DNA from: Planococcus sp. CP5-4_YE
GTDB taxonomy: Bacteria; Bacillota; Bacilli; Bacillales_A; Planococcaceae
Assembly (NCBI RefSeq): GCF_019042655.1
Contig: NZ_JAHPZO010000001.1
Coordinates: 1 to 64,000, forward strand
Reading direction: 5' to 3'
Length of the DNA stretch: 64,000 nt
Part shown: in pieces, positions 1-8,743 of the stretch
Position numbering within the stretch: the stretch's first letter is position 1
Layout of the letters: every line of letters begins with the position of its first letter
Notes under the pieces: model-generated
The model's database searches: none
Seen by the model: only the letters and a program-made list of their open reading frames with translations
Told to the model about the DNA's origin: nothing
Position numbers and translations under genes: made by a program

Positions 1-171
1 TCCTGAAAGTAGCCAGCCGTAGAAAGTGTGTTCGGTCATATCAAGGGCAATCGGTCGTTCCGCCGATTTCTCCTCCGGGGCTTAGAAAAAGTGCATACAG
101 AGTTCGGGATTGTGGCATTGGCCCACAACCTCCTGAAAGTAGCCAGCATGCGCCGGCTACTTTCAGTGTCT
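1..171 (+). pseudogene. 3' remnant of an IS1182-family transposase
   Basis: The reading frame from about base 13 encodes the characteristic C-terminal end of IS1182-type DDE transposases: VESVFGHIKGNRSFRRF, then LRGLEKV and AHNLLKV. The rest of the transposase is absent. In-frame TAG at 10-12 closes the frame on the left, and the first 17 bases are a copy of bases 131-147 in another frame, so the element has been rearranged rather than merely cut by the window edge. The frame has no natural stop after the conserved end and runs on through the terminator, another sign of decay. The family call rests on the VESVFG/FRRF/AHNL pattern and is fairly secure. Confidence 0.75.
131..166. repeat. 12-bp inverted repeat, left arm also repeated at 1-17
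   Basis: Bases 133-144 (CTGAAAGTAGCC) and 155-166 (GGCTACTTTCAG) form a perfect 12-bp inverted repeat with a 10-base loop. The left arm with its flanks (131-147) is identical to bases 1-17, giving a direct repeat with a period of 130 bp. It sits at the end of the transposase remnant and is the likely junction of a tandem duplication or recombination. Confidence 0.7.
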
Positions 172-186
172 TCACCAACAAATGAA

Positions 187-262
187 AAACAGACGGAGAA
201 AAAGAATTTCTTTTTCTCCGTCTGTTTTATTTTAGGGGCTTATGGGACAGCCCCTTTTTCCG
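187..262 (+). mobile_element. Right end of the IS1182-like element (terminator plus terminal repeat)
   Basis: A nearly perfect 20-bp hairpin built around CAGACGGAGAAAAAGAA (188-227) is followed by TTTTATTTT, an intrinsic terminator. Immediately after comes GGGGCTTATGGGACAGCCCC (about 235-254) followed by a T run, which has the look of an IS1182-family terminal inverted repeat. A diverged copy of the same terminator plus terminal motif lies at 58975-59042. The hairpin can also stop transcripts of the minus-strand gene ending at 289. Confidence 0.6.
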
Positions 263-288
263 GGACTTGCCCAAATCCAATATCTATA

Positions 289-945
289 CTAAACTCCCTT
301 TTCCTCAAACCGCTTCAAATCATTGCGATGTCCCATTGCAACCAGCACATCGTCCAATTTCACTTGATCATCAGGCATCGGCGCCACGTTCACTTCGTCG
401 CCACGCTTGATAGCGAGAATCGTACATTGGTATCGCGCCCGGATATCCAGCTCCAACAAACTTTGGTCCATGAGTTTTTCCGAAGCTACCAATTCGATAA
501 TGCTATAGTCTTCCGATAAATCGATATAATCCACGACCTTTTCCGAATCCATATGATGGGCGATGCGGATGCCCATCTCTTTTTCCGGCTGGATGACCCG
601 GTCAGCCCCTACTTTCTCAAGGATCATCTGGTGCTGCAGGTCTTTCGCTTTGACCCATACGAGCGGAACGCCGATTTCCTTGAGCATCAATGTGCACAAC
701 ACGCTCGTCTGCATATTCTCGCCGATTGCCACGACCGCGTGTTCAAAATTCCGCACGCCAAGTTCCCTCAAGCTCGCTTCATCTGTTGCATTCGCCACGG
801 CGGCATGGGAAGAAAAATTTCTCATCATGTCGACACGCTCCGGCGATGAATCGATTGCCATGACATCATGTCCAAGATTGAACAGCTCTTTGCAGATGCT
901 GCTGCCGAACCTCCCAAGGCCGATTACAATAAATTGTTTTTTCAA
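289..945 (-). CDS. KtrA/KtrC-type potassium channel regulatory subunit (RCK)
   Basis: This 218-residue cytoplasmic protein has the size and two-domain structure of Ktr regulatory subunits. An N-terminal Rossmann RCK_N domain begins with the nucleotide-binding motif GLGRFGSS at residues 9-16 and carries the conserved acidic residue of the second strand (AIDSS). It is followed by a C-terminal RCK_C domain from about residue 135. Such subunits form a ring that binds ATP/ADP or c-di-AMP and gates a KtrB/KtrD membrane subunit, which is not in this window. The gene is monocistronic as far as can be seen, with the IS-derived terminator downstream. KtrA and KtrC cannot be separated by reading alone. 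Confidence 0.9.
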   Translation of the reverse strand: MKKQFIVIGLGRFGSSICKELFNLGHDVMAIDSSPERVDMMRNFSSHAAVANATDEASLRELGVRNFEHAVVAIGENMQTSVLCTLMLKEIGVPLVWVKAKDLQHQMILEKVGADRVIQPEKEMGIRIAHHMDSEKVVDYIDLSEDYSIIELVASEKLMDQSLLELDIRARYQCTILAIKRGDEVNVAPMPDDQVKLDDVLVAMGHRNDLKRFEEKGV

Positions 946-1134
946 GTTATTTCCTCATTTCTATAATCCATAAAAATTATATTCAAGCTGATGGTGCTGC
1001 TCAATGTCGATTTCAGCTCTTTAAAGCCTCTAAATCGTTATGTTCAATTGACTAAAATCTACATCTGTTGAGTAATATTGTCAATATTAACAATAGGAAG
1101 TTATCTCGTTCAGATCCAAAATAAACCTGCAAGA

Positions 1135-1180
1135 AAAGACACCATTTTCCCTACTCAAAATAATAGGAATGGTGTCTTCT
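1135..1180 (-). terminator. Intrinsic terminator of the sigma-region-2-like gene
   Basis: GACACCATT and AATGGTGTC form the stem ends of a hairpin which, read on the minus strand, is followed by TTTTCTT. It lies about 90 bp past the stop of the minus-strand gene at 1268. The rest of 946-1267 shows nothing else recognisable. Confidence 0.6.
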
Positions 1181-1267
1181 ATCGACGGTTAATATATTAT
1201 CTACTTAAAAGTGTCAGGCAATATAATCATACTGACTTTTCATATAAATTTGGATTTCAATGGCTAT

Positions 1268-1564
1268 TCAGCTGCACGACTTTTCGCTCTGTGATTGGCA
1301 TCGTTGTTGTCGTTGCATACGTGCTATTTTGCCATTCAAACATTCAATCAAATAAAACATCAGTCGTTTGTTCCCACTAAACTGTTGCGGATATTTCCAT
1401 AACTGCTGGAAAACTTCTGTAAGGACAAGCTCACATTCCCCTTGGGTGTTGAATTTCCGGTAACAGACTTTCCAAAGTAACAAATAGTATTCATCATATA
1501 TCAATTCCAAGGCGGCTTTGTCTCTAAACTTCAGTCTTTCCAACAATTGTCCATCCGTAGTCAT
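1268..1564 (-). CDS. Stand-alone sigma-70 region 2-like small protein (paralogue 1)
   Basis: The 98-residue product resembles region 2 of ECF sigma factors and little else. It has LKFRDKAALELIYDEYYLLL (about residues 11-30), where ECF sigmas have the A-x-E-x-L-Y-D-x-Y helix, then TEVFQQLWKYPQQF, corresponding to the V-Q-E-V-F-L-x-L-W core-binding helix. No region 4 (promoter -35 binding) follows; the protein ends in a basic/polar tail. The start is set by GAGGTGCTAA upstream of ATG. A clear paralogue lies at 39145-39450. Family knowledge: Bacillus subtilis RsoA is a separate sigma-2-like subunit acting with SigO, so a split sigma factor is possible; a decayed ECF sigma is the alternative. Confidence 0.6.
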   Translation of the reverse strand: MTTDGQLLERLKFRDKAALELIYDEYYLLLWKVCYRKFNTQGECELVLTEVFQQLWKYPQQFSGNKRLMFYLIECLNGKIARMQRQQRCQSQSEKSCS

Positions 1565-1661
1565 TTAGCACCTCTCTCTTCTTATTCAAAATACCCATAA
1601 AAAGAGAAATAAAACCCTATATTCATTATAATATTAGGATAATTAATTGTGCTTCAATAAC

Positions 1662-1698
1662 AAAAAGGATCGGCACCATTCAACAGTGCCGATCCTTT
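1662..1698 (-). terminator. Intrinsic terminator of the MscS-type gene
   Basis: AAAGGATCGGCAC and GTGCCGATCCTTT form a perfect 13-bp stem with a 9-base loop. Read on the minus strand it ends in TTTTTG, 20 bp beyond the stop at 1715. Confidence 0.85.
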
Positions 1699-1714
1699 GC
1701 TCTCCATTATTCGT

Positions 1715-2566
1715 TTATGGCTGGACAGGATTCTCCAAACCTTTGTGAATCGTGACTTGATGTGGAAAAGGAATTTCGATATTGTGAGCATCCAGTGCTT
1801 CCTTGATGGATTTGCGCAGCTCGCGTTCCACTCCCCATTGCTCTCCGCTTTTCGCTTTGGCAATAATACGCAACGTGACATCCGATGCGCCGAACGCCTG
1901 GACGCCGATGACATCTGGTCCTTCGACGATGGCGGTGTTGTCTTTCTTCACTTTTTCGCAGACCGTTTTTAGTACAGCCATTGCTTCGTCTATGTTTTCG
2001 TCATACGACACGCCAATATCTACGAGTGCACGCATATTTCCGCGCGAATGATTGCTGACAGTCGTAATATCGCGGTTTGGGATGAAATTCAAGGTGCCAT
2101 CGAAACTGCGGATTTGCGTCGTCCGCAACCCGACAGATTCGACTACGCCGTCAATGGCGCCGACCGTTACATAATCGTTGACGTCAATTTGTTTCTCCAG
2201 CAATAGGAAGAAGCCGGTGACCACGTCGCTGACAAGCCCTTGAGCCCCGAAACCGATTGCGAGGCCGACGATCCCCGCGCCCGCGATGAGGCTGGCGACC
2301 GAAAGCCCGAAGATACTAAACAAAGTCGCGACCAAAACAAAAACCAAAGCATACGAGAACACATTTTCTGCCAGTGCCTGGAGTGTCAAAGCACGGCCAT
2401 TCGTAATGTCCCCTTTCTTTGTCAACCGATCAAACGAACGGTTGATCAACTTTCTCCCGATTGCCCGGACAATCGCAAACGCAATCAAAATCCCTACAAC
2501 TTGAGCGGCGATAATTCCCGCCTCAACTAATAGATTTCCCCAGTCAATATCAATGAAATCAAACAA
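1715..2566 (-). CDS. MscS-family small-conductance mechanosensitive channel
   Basis: A 283-residue membrane protein with the MscS layout: TM1 around residues 13-35, TM2 around 70-90, then the Gly/Ala-rich pore helix TM3 (SLIAGAGIVGLAIGFGAQGL, about 91-110), followed by the beta domain starting with DYVTVG and a C-terminal alpha/beta domain. Such channels open on hypo-osmotic shock to release solutes. The start is TTG at 2564-2566, chosen because AAAGGA lies 8 bases upstream and no ATG is in frame nearby. It stands alone between terminators, near the K+ uptake regulator, which fits a local osmotic-homeostasis theme. Confidence 0.9.
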   Translation of the reverse strand: MFDFIDIDWGNLLVEAGIIAAQVVGILIAFAIVRAIGRKLINRSFDRLTKKGDITNGRALTLQALAENVFSYALVFVLVATLFSIFGLSVASLIAGAGIVGLAIGFGAQGLVSDVVTGFFLLLEKQIDVNDYVTVGAIDGVVESVGLRTTQIRSFDGTLNFIPNRDITTVSNHSRGNMRALVDIGVSYDENIDEAMAVLKTVCEKVKKDNTAIVEGPDVIGVQAFGASDVTLRIIAKAKSGEQWGVERELRKSIKEALDAHNIEIPFPHQVTIHKGLENPVQP

Positions 2567-2751
2567 ACAATCATTCCTTTCACGTTCTTGCGCAACTTTA
2601 TTTAAAACTTGAGTTGTGCAGCATCTATGTATTTGCCTGTTTCTTTATAACATATATGAGGGTCTCATTTCATTTCTCCACCCCGAAGTTACTCTGTTTT
2701 CATAGTCACTTTTTATTTTTCCACATTGGAACGCTTACATTTCCACAAGAG

Positions 2752-2787
2752 GTTTCACTCTAGTTTCAGGTGGTAGATAAAGGTAGA
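2752..2787 (+). promoter_or_regulatory. Possible sigma-B-like promoter (two overlapping candidates)
   Basis: GTTTCA at 2752-2757 is followed after 14 bases by GGTAGA (2772-2777), and a second GTTTCA at 2763-2768 is followed after 13 bases by GGTAGA (2782-2787). Both resemble the general-stress consensus GTTTAA-N12-14-GGGTAT only partly. B. subtilis YdaD-type dehydrogenases are sigma-B dependent, which motivates the call. Confidence 0.35.
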
Positions 2788-2820
2788 AACTAACTATTCC
2801 CAAACTGAGGAGAGATAAAA

Positions 2821-3714
2821 ATGGCGAATATCCAAAATCCTAGAACGCAATATACAACGGAAGATTTTCCGAAACAATATCAGGAAGCCCCTGGAGTCCA
2901 AAACCAAATGACTCCTGTGCCGGATTGCGGCGAGAAGACGTATAAAGGCTCTGGCAAGCTTGAGGGCCGCAAAGCTTTAGTAACCGGCGGTGATTCCGGA
3001 ATCGGGCGTGCTGCAGCTATCGCTTACGCAAGAGAAGGCGCAGACGTGGCGATCAACTATTTGCCGGCGGAGCAATCCGATGCGGATGAAGTGAAACAAT
3101 TGATCGAAGCAGAAGGGCGTAAAGCTGTGTTGATTCCCGGCGACTTGAGCAACGAAGCGTTCAACAAGGAAATGGTTGAAAAAGCGAACACTGAACTTGG
3201 CGGGTTGGACATTTTGGCATTGGTTGCCGGCAAGCAGCAAGCTGTCAAAGACATTGCCGACCTGGCGACAGAACAGCTTGAAAAAACATTCCAAGTCAAC
3301 GTTTATTCCATGTACTGGACAGTGAAAGCGGCGCTTCCATACCTTCCAGAAGGCGCGTCGATCGTCACGACGAGCTCAGTTGAAGGCTTTGACCCGAGCC
3401 CGATGCTGTTGGATTATTCAGCAACGAAATTTGCAATCATCGGCTTCACGAAATCCTTGTCCAAACAACTGGCGGACAAAGGCATCCGTGTCAACTCCGT
3501 CGCACCAGGCCCAATCTGGACAGCGCTACAAATTTCCGGCGGACAGCCTCAGGAAAACATTCCGGAATTCGGTAAAGGTACACCGGAGACGCCAATCGGC
3601 CGCGCAGGCCAACCGGCAGAACTTGCTTCTGTTTACGTATTCCTGGCTTCCATCGAATCCAGCTATGTTACGGGACAAATCTACAGCATCACAGGCGGCA
3701 TGACAACCGCTTAA
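2821..3714 (+). CDS. YdaD/YhdF-like SDR-family general stress oxidoreductase
   Basis: This 297-residue short-chain dehydrogenase has a 45-residue N-terminal extension (containing PKQYQEAPG) typical of the YdaD/YhdF group, then the NAD(P)-binding TGGDSGIGR (about 56-64), the catalytic Ser-Tyr-Lys set (TTSSVEG and YSATK) and PGPIWT. The substrate is unknown; in B. subtilis this group belongs to the general stress regulon. GAGGAGAG precedes the ATG by 6 bases. It is transcribed alone and shares a bidirectional terminator with the iron operon. Confidence 0.9.
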   Translation: MANIQNPRTQYTTEDFPKQYQEAPGVQNQMTPVPDCGEKTYKGSGKLEGRKALVTGGDSGIGRAAAIAYAREGADVAINYLPAEQSDADEVKQLIEAEGRKAVLIPGDLSNEAFNKEMVEKANTELGGLDILALVAGKQQAVKDIADLATEQLEKTFQVNVYSMYWTVKAALPYLPEGASIVTTSSVEGFDPSPMLLDYSATKFAIIGFTKSLSKQLADKGIRVNSVAPGPIWTALQISGGQPQENIPEFGKGTPETPIGRAGQPAELASVYVFLASIESSYVTGQIYSITGGMTTA

Positions 3715-3736
3715 ATTTCTATCATCTATAGCATCC

Positions 3737-3780
3737 AAAAAAGCTTACGCCATCGATTGTTCTCGGTAGCGTAAGCTTTT
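3737..3780. terminator. Bidirectional terminator between SDR and iron-uptake genes
   Basis: AAAAGCTTACG and CGTAAGCTTTT form an 11-bp stem with A and T runs on both sides, serving the convergent genes ending at 3714 and 3793. Confidence 0.85.
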
Positions 3781-3792
3781 CTATGCCAATAT

Positions 3793-4551
3793 TTATGGAC
3801 GGAATTTCTTCGGGCACGTTTTGCAGTACGCTTTTCCGCCGCCAGTTTCATAGGCAAAGCAGCATGTCTGCCGGGGCCGTACTGCCTCCCCACTTTCAGG
3901 ATCGATCTTTTTGGGATGATGGAACTTCTGAAGTTGATTCACTTTTTCATGGAACACTCCAGCCGGCAAATCCTGAAGAAGAAATTCAAAATCGCTCTGT
4001 GCCTGCAGGCGGACATTTTCATCCTCCTCCAGCATTAGCCGATTTTCATAGAGCCAATAAACATAGATGGACGTGTTCTCCCATAAGATGCTTTTCGGGA
4101 CGGGCGTGTGCCTTGAGATTATATGGATTATTTTTGATAACTCCTGAAACAACTTCTCTACAAACGCTTCAAATTCAATGAGCCGCGACTCATCCGATAG
4201 CTTAACGGCAGAAAGGTCTCCCCAAAATAAATGGGGGATCCAAAGGTTTTCTTGCCGCCGGTCCACGAGATAAGCTTTTGAAAAGTCCAGGTTCAGCAAT
4301 TTATTGTACGCCGCCGCCGTGTAGAGAGACGGGACAATCATCAAATAACCCAAACGTTTTATGAGCTGGGATGCGGCTGCAATCCTGCTCTCGGTTTCCA
4401 GCTCTTGTTGAAGCCGAGTCAAATAACTTTGAAGGAATATAGGATCTTTGAGTTGACTCAGCAGAATCTTCTCTTCGTTCTCCACTCTTTCCAGCAGCCG
4501 GAAATGCTCACTTAAATAAGCGCTCTCCTCAGCTGCTAATCGGCACAACAT
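3793..4551 (-). CDS. FhuF-like ferric siderophore reductase ([2Fe-2S])
   Basis: The 252-residue product ends with the cysteine cluster that defines FhuF-type siderophore-iron reductases: Cys230-Cys231, then Cys243 and Cys246 (CC-x11-C-x2-C). The rest is helical with an IucA/FhuF-like composition. FhuF proteins reduce Fe(III) in imported siderophores in the cytoplasm so that iron is released. The gene start overlaps the end of the upstream ATPase gene by 23 bp, so the two are co-translated. It is the last gene of the Fur-type operon 7446-3793. Confidence 0.85.
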   Translation of the reverse strand: MLCRLAAEESAYLSEHFRLLERVENEEKILLSQLKDPIFLQSYLTRLQQELETESRIAAASQLIKRLGYLMIVPSLYTAAAYNKLLNLDFSKAYLVDRRQENLWIPHLFWGDLSAVKLSDESRLIEFEAFVEKLFQELSKIIHIISRHTPVPKSILWENTSIYVYWLYENRLMLEEDENVRLQAQSDFEFLLQDLPAGVFHEKVNQLQKFHHPKKIDPESGEAVRPRQTCCFAYETGGGKAYCKTCPKKFRP

Positions 4552-5356
4552 TTTCCGCTCCGCCTTTTAAGTGTTTTCCTTTGCTGAATGGGATGCATAA
4601 GGGCGTGCCGCAAATCGGATCGCATGTCACTTGGCATTGCAGCCCGAAGACCGAGCGCATCAAATCCGGTGTGATGATATCGTTCGGCGCTCCTTGCTTG
4701 AACACTTTCTTGTCATGAATGGCTACGATGTGATCCGCATAACGGCAGGCAAGATTCAAATCGTGAAGAACCATGACGATCGTACGGTTTTGAGTTTGGT
4801 TCAATTCATATAACAAATCGAGGATATCGATCTGATGGGTCAAATCGAGGTAAGTGGTTGGCTCATCCAGCAGGATAATGTCCGTTTCCTGAGCCAGTGT
4901 CATGGCAATCCACGCCCGCTGCCGCTGACCGCCCGACAAGGAATCCACTTTACGTTCTGCGAATTCCACCAGTCCCGTTGCTTCAAGTGCTGTGAACACG
5001 GCTTCTTCGTCTTTCTCCGACCATTGCTTGATCCAGCTTTGATGCGGATAGCGGCCTTGCTTAACCAGCTGTAATACAGTAAGCCCTTCCGGTGCGATAG
5101 AGGTCTGCGGCAAAATAGCCAATTGCTTAGCGATTTTTTTGGTCGACATGTTGGAAATCTGTTGGCCATCTAAAATCACCGCACCTTCTTTCGGCTTCAA
5201 TAAACGCGCGAGCGAACGCAAAAGCGTCGACTTGCCGCAGCCATTGCTACCGATCAGCACCGTGATTTCCCCTTTCGGGATGGACAAATCCAATTCACTG
5301 ATGATGTCGGTTTCCCCGTATCCGAGCGTCAACCCTCTGGTAGATAATGCATCCAT
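4529..5356 (-). CDS. Iron-siderophore ABC transporter ATP-binding protein
   Basis: A 275-residue FecE/FhuC-type ATPase. Walker [10 protein letters not shown] is at residues 36-44, the ABC signature [10 protein letters not shown] at about 140, Walker [10 protein letters not shown] at about 158, and the switch histidine in VLHDLNLA. It would power the two FecCD permeases encoded just upstream. AAAGGAGG precedes the ATG. A C-terminal extension of about 20 residues beyond the usual end contains [14 protein letters not shown] cysteines, a feature also seen in some Bacillus siderophore ATPases. Confidence 0.92.
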   Translation of the reverse strand: MDALSTRGLTLGYGETDIISELDLSIPKGEITVLIGSNGCGKSTLLRSLARLLKPKEGAVILDGQQISNMSTKKIAKQLAILPQTSIAPEGLTVLQLVKQGRYPHQSWIKQWSEKDEEAVFTALEATGLVEFAERKVDSLSGGQRQRAWIAMTLAQETDIILLDEPTTYLDLTHQIDILDLLYELNQTQNRTIVMVLHDLNLACRYADHIVAIHDKKVFKQGAPNDIITPDLMRSVFGLQCQVTCDPICGTPLCIPFSKGKHLKGGAENVVPISS

Positions 5357-5398
5357 TACATCTTCCTCCTTTTTCAGCTAGCTAAATGTTCTTTCACG

Positions 5399-6451
5399 TT
5401 ATCGATTCCGATTCTGATACAGCAGATAAATGAAATACGGCGCCCCGATAGCAGAAGTGAAGACGCCGGCAGGTATCTCCAATGGAGCAAATGCGGTACG
5501 GGCAATCAAATCCGCGATAAGGACAATCAGCCCCCCAATAAGAGCCGAAGCAGGCAACAAAGCGCCGAAAGCTGAACCGACCAATTTTCTGGCAATATGC
5601 GGCGCCATTAGCCCGACAAACCCAATACCTCCAGCGAAGGCTACAGCACCACCGGCGAGCGCACTGCTAAGAAACAGCAAGGCGAGACGATCCCGTTGAA
5701 CCAGACTTCCGGCATTGACAGTCAGTTCATCTCCGAGTTCCTGAATATTCAAGCGCCTTGCATAAAAGAACAGAATCGCAGTCAACAGGAAAATCCATGG
5801 AATGATGGTCAGCACTTCCGTCCAATTGGTACCGTTGACACTTCCAGTGATCCATATATTTGCTCTCGAGGCTGTAAAGATAGGCCCGAGAATCATCATC
5901 ATTGTCGTCAGTGCTTGTGCTGCAGCTGACAGCCCGATACCAATCAACACCAAACGGATCGGTGCCACTTGCCCGTATTTTTGGGACAATAAGTATACAA
6001 GGAAGCCCATGCCTACAGCTCCGGCGAATGATGCGAGCGGAAGCCAATGGATACTGACCGAAAGCGTATTGCTGCGGTCGCTATAGAAGGCTAAAAATGC
6101 CACCGTTGTAAACGAAGCTCCGGCTGTGATTCCGATAATGTCCGGTGAAGCCAATGGATTGCGGATAATTCCCTGCAAAATTGCTCCTGACATCGCCAGC
6201 CCCGCTCCAGCGAAAACCGCAAGCAGAATTCTCGGCATCCTGAACGATTGAACGACCAAGTTGTGCATGTCCGTGCCCACTCCGAAAATCGCCTTTACCA
6301 CGTCTAATGGATAAATGACCAATTGGCCGATCCCTAAACTCAATACGATGGAGCCAAGCATTAAACTTGTGAGCACAATCAAAATAAAGAGGGATTTTTT
6401 TTCGATTAAAAATGACGCTTTCCCTAGACGAAAGCTTCGGTAATTCTTCAT
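5399..6451 (-). CDS. FecCD-family iron-siderophore permease (second)
   Basis: A 350-residue polytopic membrane protein of the FecCD/BtuC family: an N-terminal TM followed by about nine more hydrophobic helices, with the family signatures SGAILQGIIRNPLASPDIIG near residue 105 and GGIGFVGLMAPHIAR near 270. It pairs with the permease encoded upstream to form the transmembrane channel of the siderophore importer. Its ATG overlaps the upstream TGA by 4 bp, with GGAGGGG before it. Confidence 0.92.
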   Translation of the reverse strand: MKNYRSFRLGKASFLIEKKSLFILIVLTSLMLGSIVLSLGIGQLVIYPLDVVKAIFGVGTDMHNLVVQSFRMPRILLAVFAGAGLAMSGAILQGIIRNPLASPDIIGITAGASFTTVAFLAFYSDRSNTLSVSIHWLPLASFAGAVGMGFLVYLLSQKYGQVAPIRLVLIGIGLSAAAQALTTMMMILGPIFTASRANIWITGSVNGTNWTEVLTIIPWIFLLTAILFFYARRLNIQELGDELTVNAGSLVQRDRLALLFLSSALAGGAVAFAGGIGFVGLMAPHIARKLVGSAFGALLPASALIGGLIVLIADLIARTAFAPLEIPAGVFTSAIGAPYFIYLLYQNRNR

Positions 6452-7446
6452 TCGCTTATCCCCCTCCTTGCGATATAGACAAAGAAAGGAGCACCCACGA
6501 TGACAGTCATCACTCCGACCGGTACTTCAGAAGGCATCAGGATATACCTTGCCCCGATATCAGCTGCCAGAAGAAGGACCGCTCCGAGCACTGCGCTATA
6601 TGGGATCACCCACCGGTAATCGATGCCGACTAACCATCTCGCAAAATGGGGAATGATGATTCCCACAAAACCGATTGGCCCAGCTACTGCTACCGAACCG
6701 CCCGCCAATAAGACGACGATTAATGCGCCCATCATTTTAACGAGCATGGTTTTTTGCCCTAAGCCCTTCGCGAGATCTTCTCCCATCGCGAGAACATTCA
6801 TTTGCCGGCCAATCAGCAGTGACGAGAGCAGGCCGGCTATCAAATAAGGCAATACAGCAACCAGGATGTCCAAATCCCGTCCTTGGATGGAACCTGCGAG
6901 CCAAAACAGCACTTGATCCAATGCCTGCTCATTCAAGGTCAGCATCCCTTGCGTCATAGACGAAAACATTGCAGCGATCGCCGCTCCGGCCAAAGTGATT
7001 TTGATGGGGGTCATTCCTTCACTTCCCATCGATCCGAAAACGTATACGACTACAGCCGCCACGGCCGCTCCCAAAAAAGCCAGCCAAGTAAACGCTGTTA
7101 ACGAAGACAAGCCCATAAAGCTGAGGCCGAATACGACAAAAAAACTGGCACCCGCGTTGATCCCCAAAATTCCTGGCGAAGCGAGTGGATTATTGGTGAG
7201 CCCTTGCATGATCGTACCAGAGATGGCAAGGCTAGCTCCGACTGCAGCTGCAATGAATGCCCGTGGTATTCTCGTGTCCTGAATGATGATATGTTCATTT
7301 GAACCGTCGAAACGATAGATGGCATCCATCAGCATTCCGGTCGTCACTTTTGTCAGTCCCAAAATGATGCTGAGCCAAATAAGGATGAGGACGATGATAA
7401 TTCCTATTATCAATCCAATGGTTCTTGTCCGATTATTAGTGATCAT
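6448..7446 (-). CDS. FecCD-family iron-siderophore permease (first)
   Basis: A 332-residue FecCD permease, first gene of the minus-strand iron operon. Family signatures SGTIMQGLTNNPLASPGILG (about 80-99) and GPIGFVGIIIPHFAR (about 255-269) are intact and about ten TM segments are present. The start ATG is preceded by GAGAAGG. The promoter upstream overlaps a Fur-box-like sequence, so expression should rise under iron limitation. Together with the lipoprotein encoded divergently it forms a complete importer. Confidence 0.92.
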   Translation of the reverse strand: MITNNRTRTIGLIIGIIIVLILIWLSIILGLTKVTTGMLMDAIYRFDGSNEHIIIQDTRIPRAFIAAAVGASLAISGTIMQGLTNNPLASPGILGINAGASFFVVFGLSFMGLSSLTAFTWLAFLGAAVAAVVVYVFGSMGSEGMTPIKITLAGAAIAAMFSSMTQGMLTLNEQALDQVLFWLAGSIQGRDLDILVAVLPYLIAGLLSSLLIGRQMNVLAMGEDLAKGLGQKTMLVKMMGALIVVLLAGGSVAVAGPIGFVGIIIPHFARWLVGIDYRWVIPYSAVLGAVLLLAADIGARYILMPSEVPVGVMTVIVGAPFFVYIARRGISE

Positions 7447-7536
7447 AACTATTTAACCTTCTCCCAAATTCCCCAAAAGCTATATATTTGCCGACTTTTA
7501 AAAATTTATTTTAATAATTTCTTCCTCTAAGAGTAT

Positions 7537-7562
7537 AAATGTGATTGATAATCATTGTCAAT
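7537..7562 (-). promoter_or_regulatory. Promoter of the permease operon with overlapping Fur box
   Basis: On the minus strand TTGACA (7557-7562) is followed after 18 bases by TATACT, ahead of the gene at 7446. The spacer contains ATTGATAATCATTGTC-type sequence on the plus strand, close to the Fur 19-mer GATAATGATTATCATTATC. Fur bound here would block RNA polymerase. Confidence 0.75.
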
Positions 7563-7579
7563 TAATCTTGGAAAACACC

Positions 7580-7638
7580 TTGACAGCTTTCGCTTCACCT
7601 TTTAAGATAAAAAAGGAAATGAAAATCGTTATCAATTA
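7580..7638 (+). promoter_or_regulatory. Promoter and Fur box of the siderophore-binding lipoprotein gene
   Basis: TTGACA (7580-7585), a 17-base spacer and TAAGAT (7603-7608) form a good vegetative promoter. A second Fur-like sequence, ATGAAAATCGTTATCAATTA (about 7618-7637), covers the expected transcription start. Confidence 0.75.
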
Positions 7639-7660
7639 GAACTTAGTAGGAGGAACATAG

Positions 7661-8623
7661 ATGTCTAAGAAATTTTATTCAACTACCATTTTATTGATGG
7701 CACTGGTTTTATTGCTCGCAGCTTGCGGAAGTGAAGAACCGGAAACACAAACTGAAAATAACGGTGACACTGCCAATGCCGAAAGCTACACCGTAGAACA
7801 TGCCATGGGCAGCACTGAAATCACAAGCGAGCCCGAACGCATTGTGGTACTGACAAACCACGGAACGGAAGCCTTGTTGTCAATGGGAGTAACACCGGTT
7901 GGAGCCGTCCAGTCATGGACAGGAGACCCTTGGTACGAGCATATCTCTGAAGATATGGAAGGCGTCGAAGTGGTCGGAACAGAAAGCGAACTCAACCTCG
8001 AAGCGATTGCCGCTTTGGAACCTGACCTGATTATCGGAAACAAAATGCGCCAGGAAGAACAATATCAAGCATTGAACGCAATCGCTCCTACTGTGTTCGA
8101 AGAGACATTGCGCGGCGACTGGAAGATCAACTTTGAATTGATCGCTGAAACTATCAATAAAGAAGAACAAGGCCAAGAAGTACTGGATGACTATAATACA
8201 CGCGTCGCTGAACTGAGCGAAAATTTGGGTGATAAACTTGATACCGAAGTGTCGATGGTGCGCTTTATGCCGGATGATGTCCGTATCTACCATAAAGACT
8301 CTTTCTCAGGAATCATTCTCCAAGAAATCGGCTTGGCGCGTCCCGAATCCCAAGATGTAGATGATTTCGCTGCCATGGGCGTGACGAAAGAACGCATTGA
8401 AGAGATGGACGGAGACGTTATTTTCTACTTCACTTACATGAACGATCAAGAAGAAGGCCAGCAAGCTGAAGATGCATGGGTGGAAGACCCAATCTGGAAC
8501 AACTTGGAAGCAGTCCAAGCAGGAAACGCATACGAAGTCAGCGATACAATCTGGAATACAGCTGGCGGCGTCAAAGCAGCAAATCTCATGCTCGATGATT
8601 TGGAAGAAAAATTGCTTCAATAA
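7661..8623 (+). CDS. Iron-siderophore substrate-binding lipoprotein
   Basis: A 320-residue PBP2-type (FhuD/FepB-like) binding protein. A lipoprotein signal ends in LLAACGS with the lipidated Cys at residue 22, followed by an acidic linker and a helical-backbone binding fold beginning with the typical SEPERIVVLT. It would capture ferric siderophore outside the membrane and hand it to the divergent permease/ATPase. AGGAGG precedes ATG by 8 bases. The class of siderophore cannot be read from sequence. Confidence 0.92.
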   Translation: MSKKFYSTTILLMALVLLLAACGSEEPETQTENNGDTANAESYTVEHAMGSTEITSEPERIVVLTNHGTEALLSMGVTPVGAVQSWTGDPWYEHISEDMEGVEVVGTESELNLEAIAALEPDLIIGNKMRQEEQYQALNAIAPTVFEETLRGDWKINFELIAETINKEEQGQEVLDDYNTRVAELSENLGDKLDTEVSMVRFMPDDVRIYHKDSFSGIILQEIGLARPESQDVDDFAAMGVTKERIEEMDGDVIFYFTYMNDQEEGQQAEDAWVEDPIWNNLEAVQAGNAYEVSDTIWNTAGGVKAANLMLDDLEEKLLQ

Positions 8624-8627
8624 CAGG

Positions 8628-8658
8628 AAGCCCCTTCACTTTGCTGAAGGGGCTTTTT
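8628..8658 (+). terminator. Terminator of the binding-protein gene
   Basis: AAGCCCCTTCA and TGAAGGGGCTT form an 11-bp stem followed by seven T residues. Confidence 0.92.
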
Positions 8659-8743
8659 TTCTTTCCTATATAATGATTTGTTAGGACAGGACATAGATTC
8701 CGCTTGCCCGATTCCACTCATCACTCATAGTTTGAGTAGCGAC

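Noticed and set aside
1078-1380. 100-residue plus-strand ORF
   Set aside because: Overlaps a terminator and the antisense of the sigma-region-2-like gene; no start signal.
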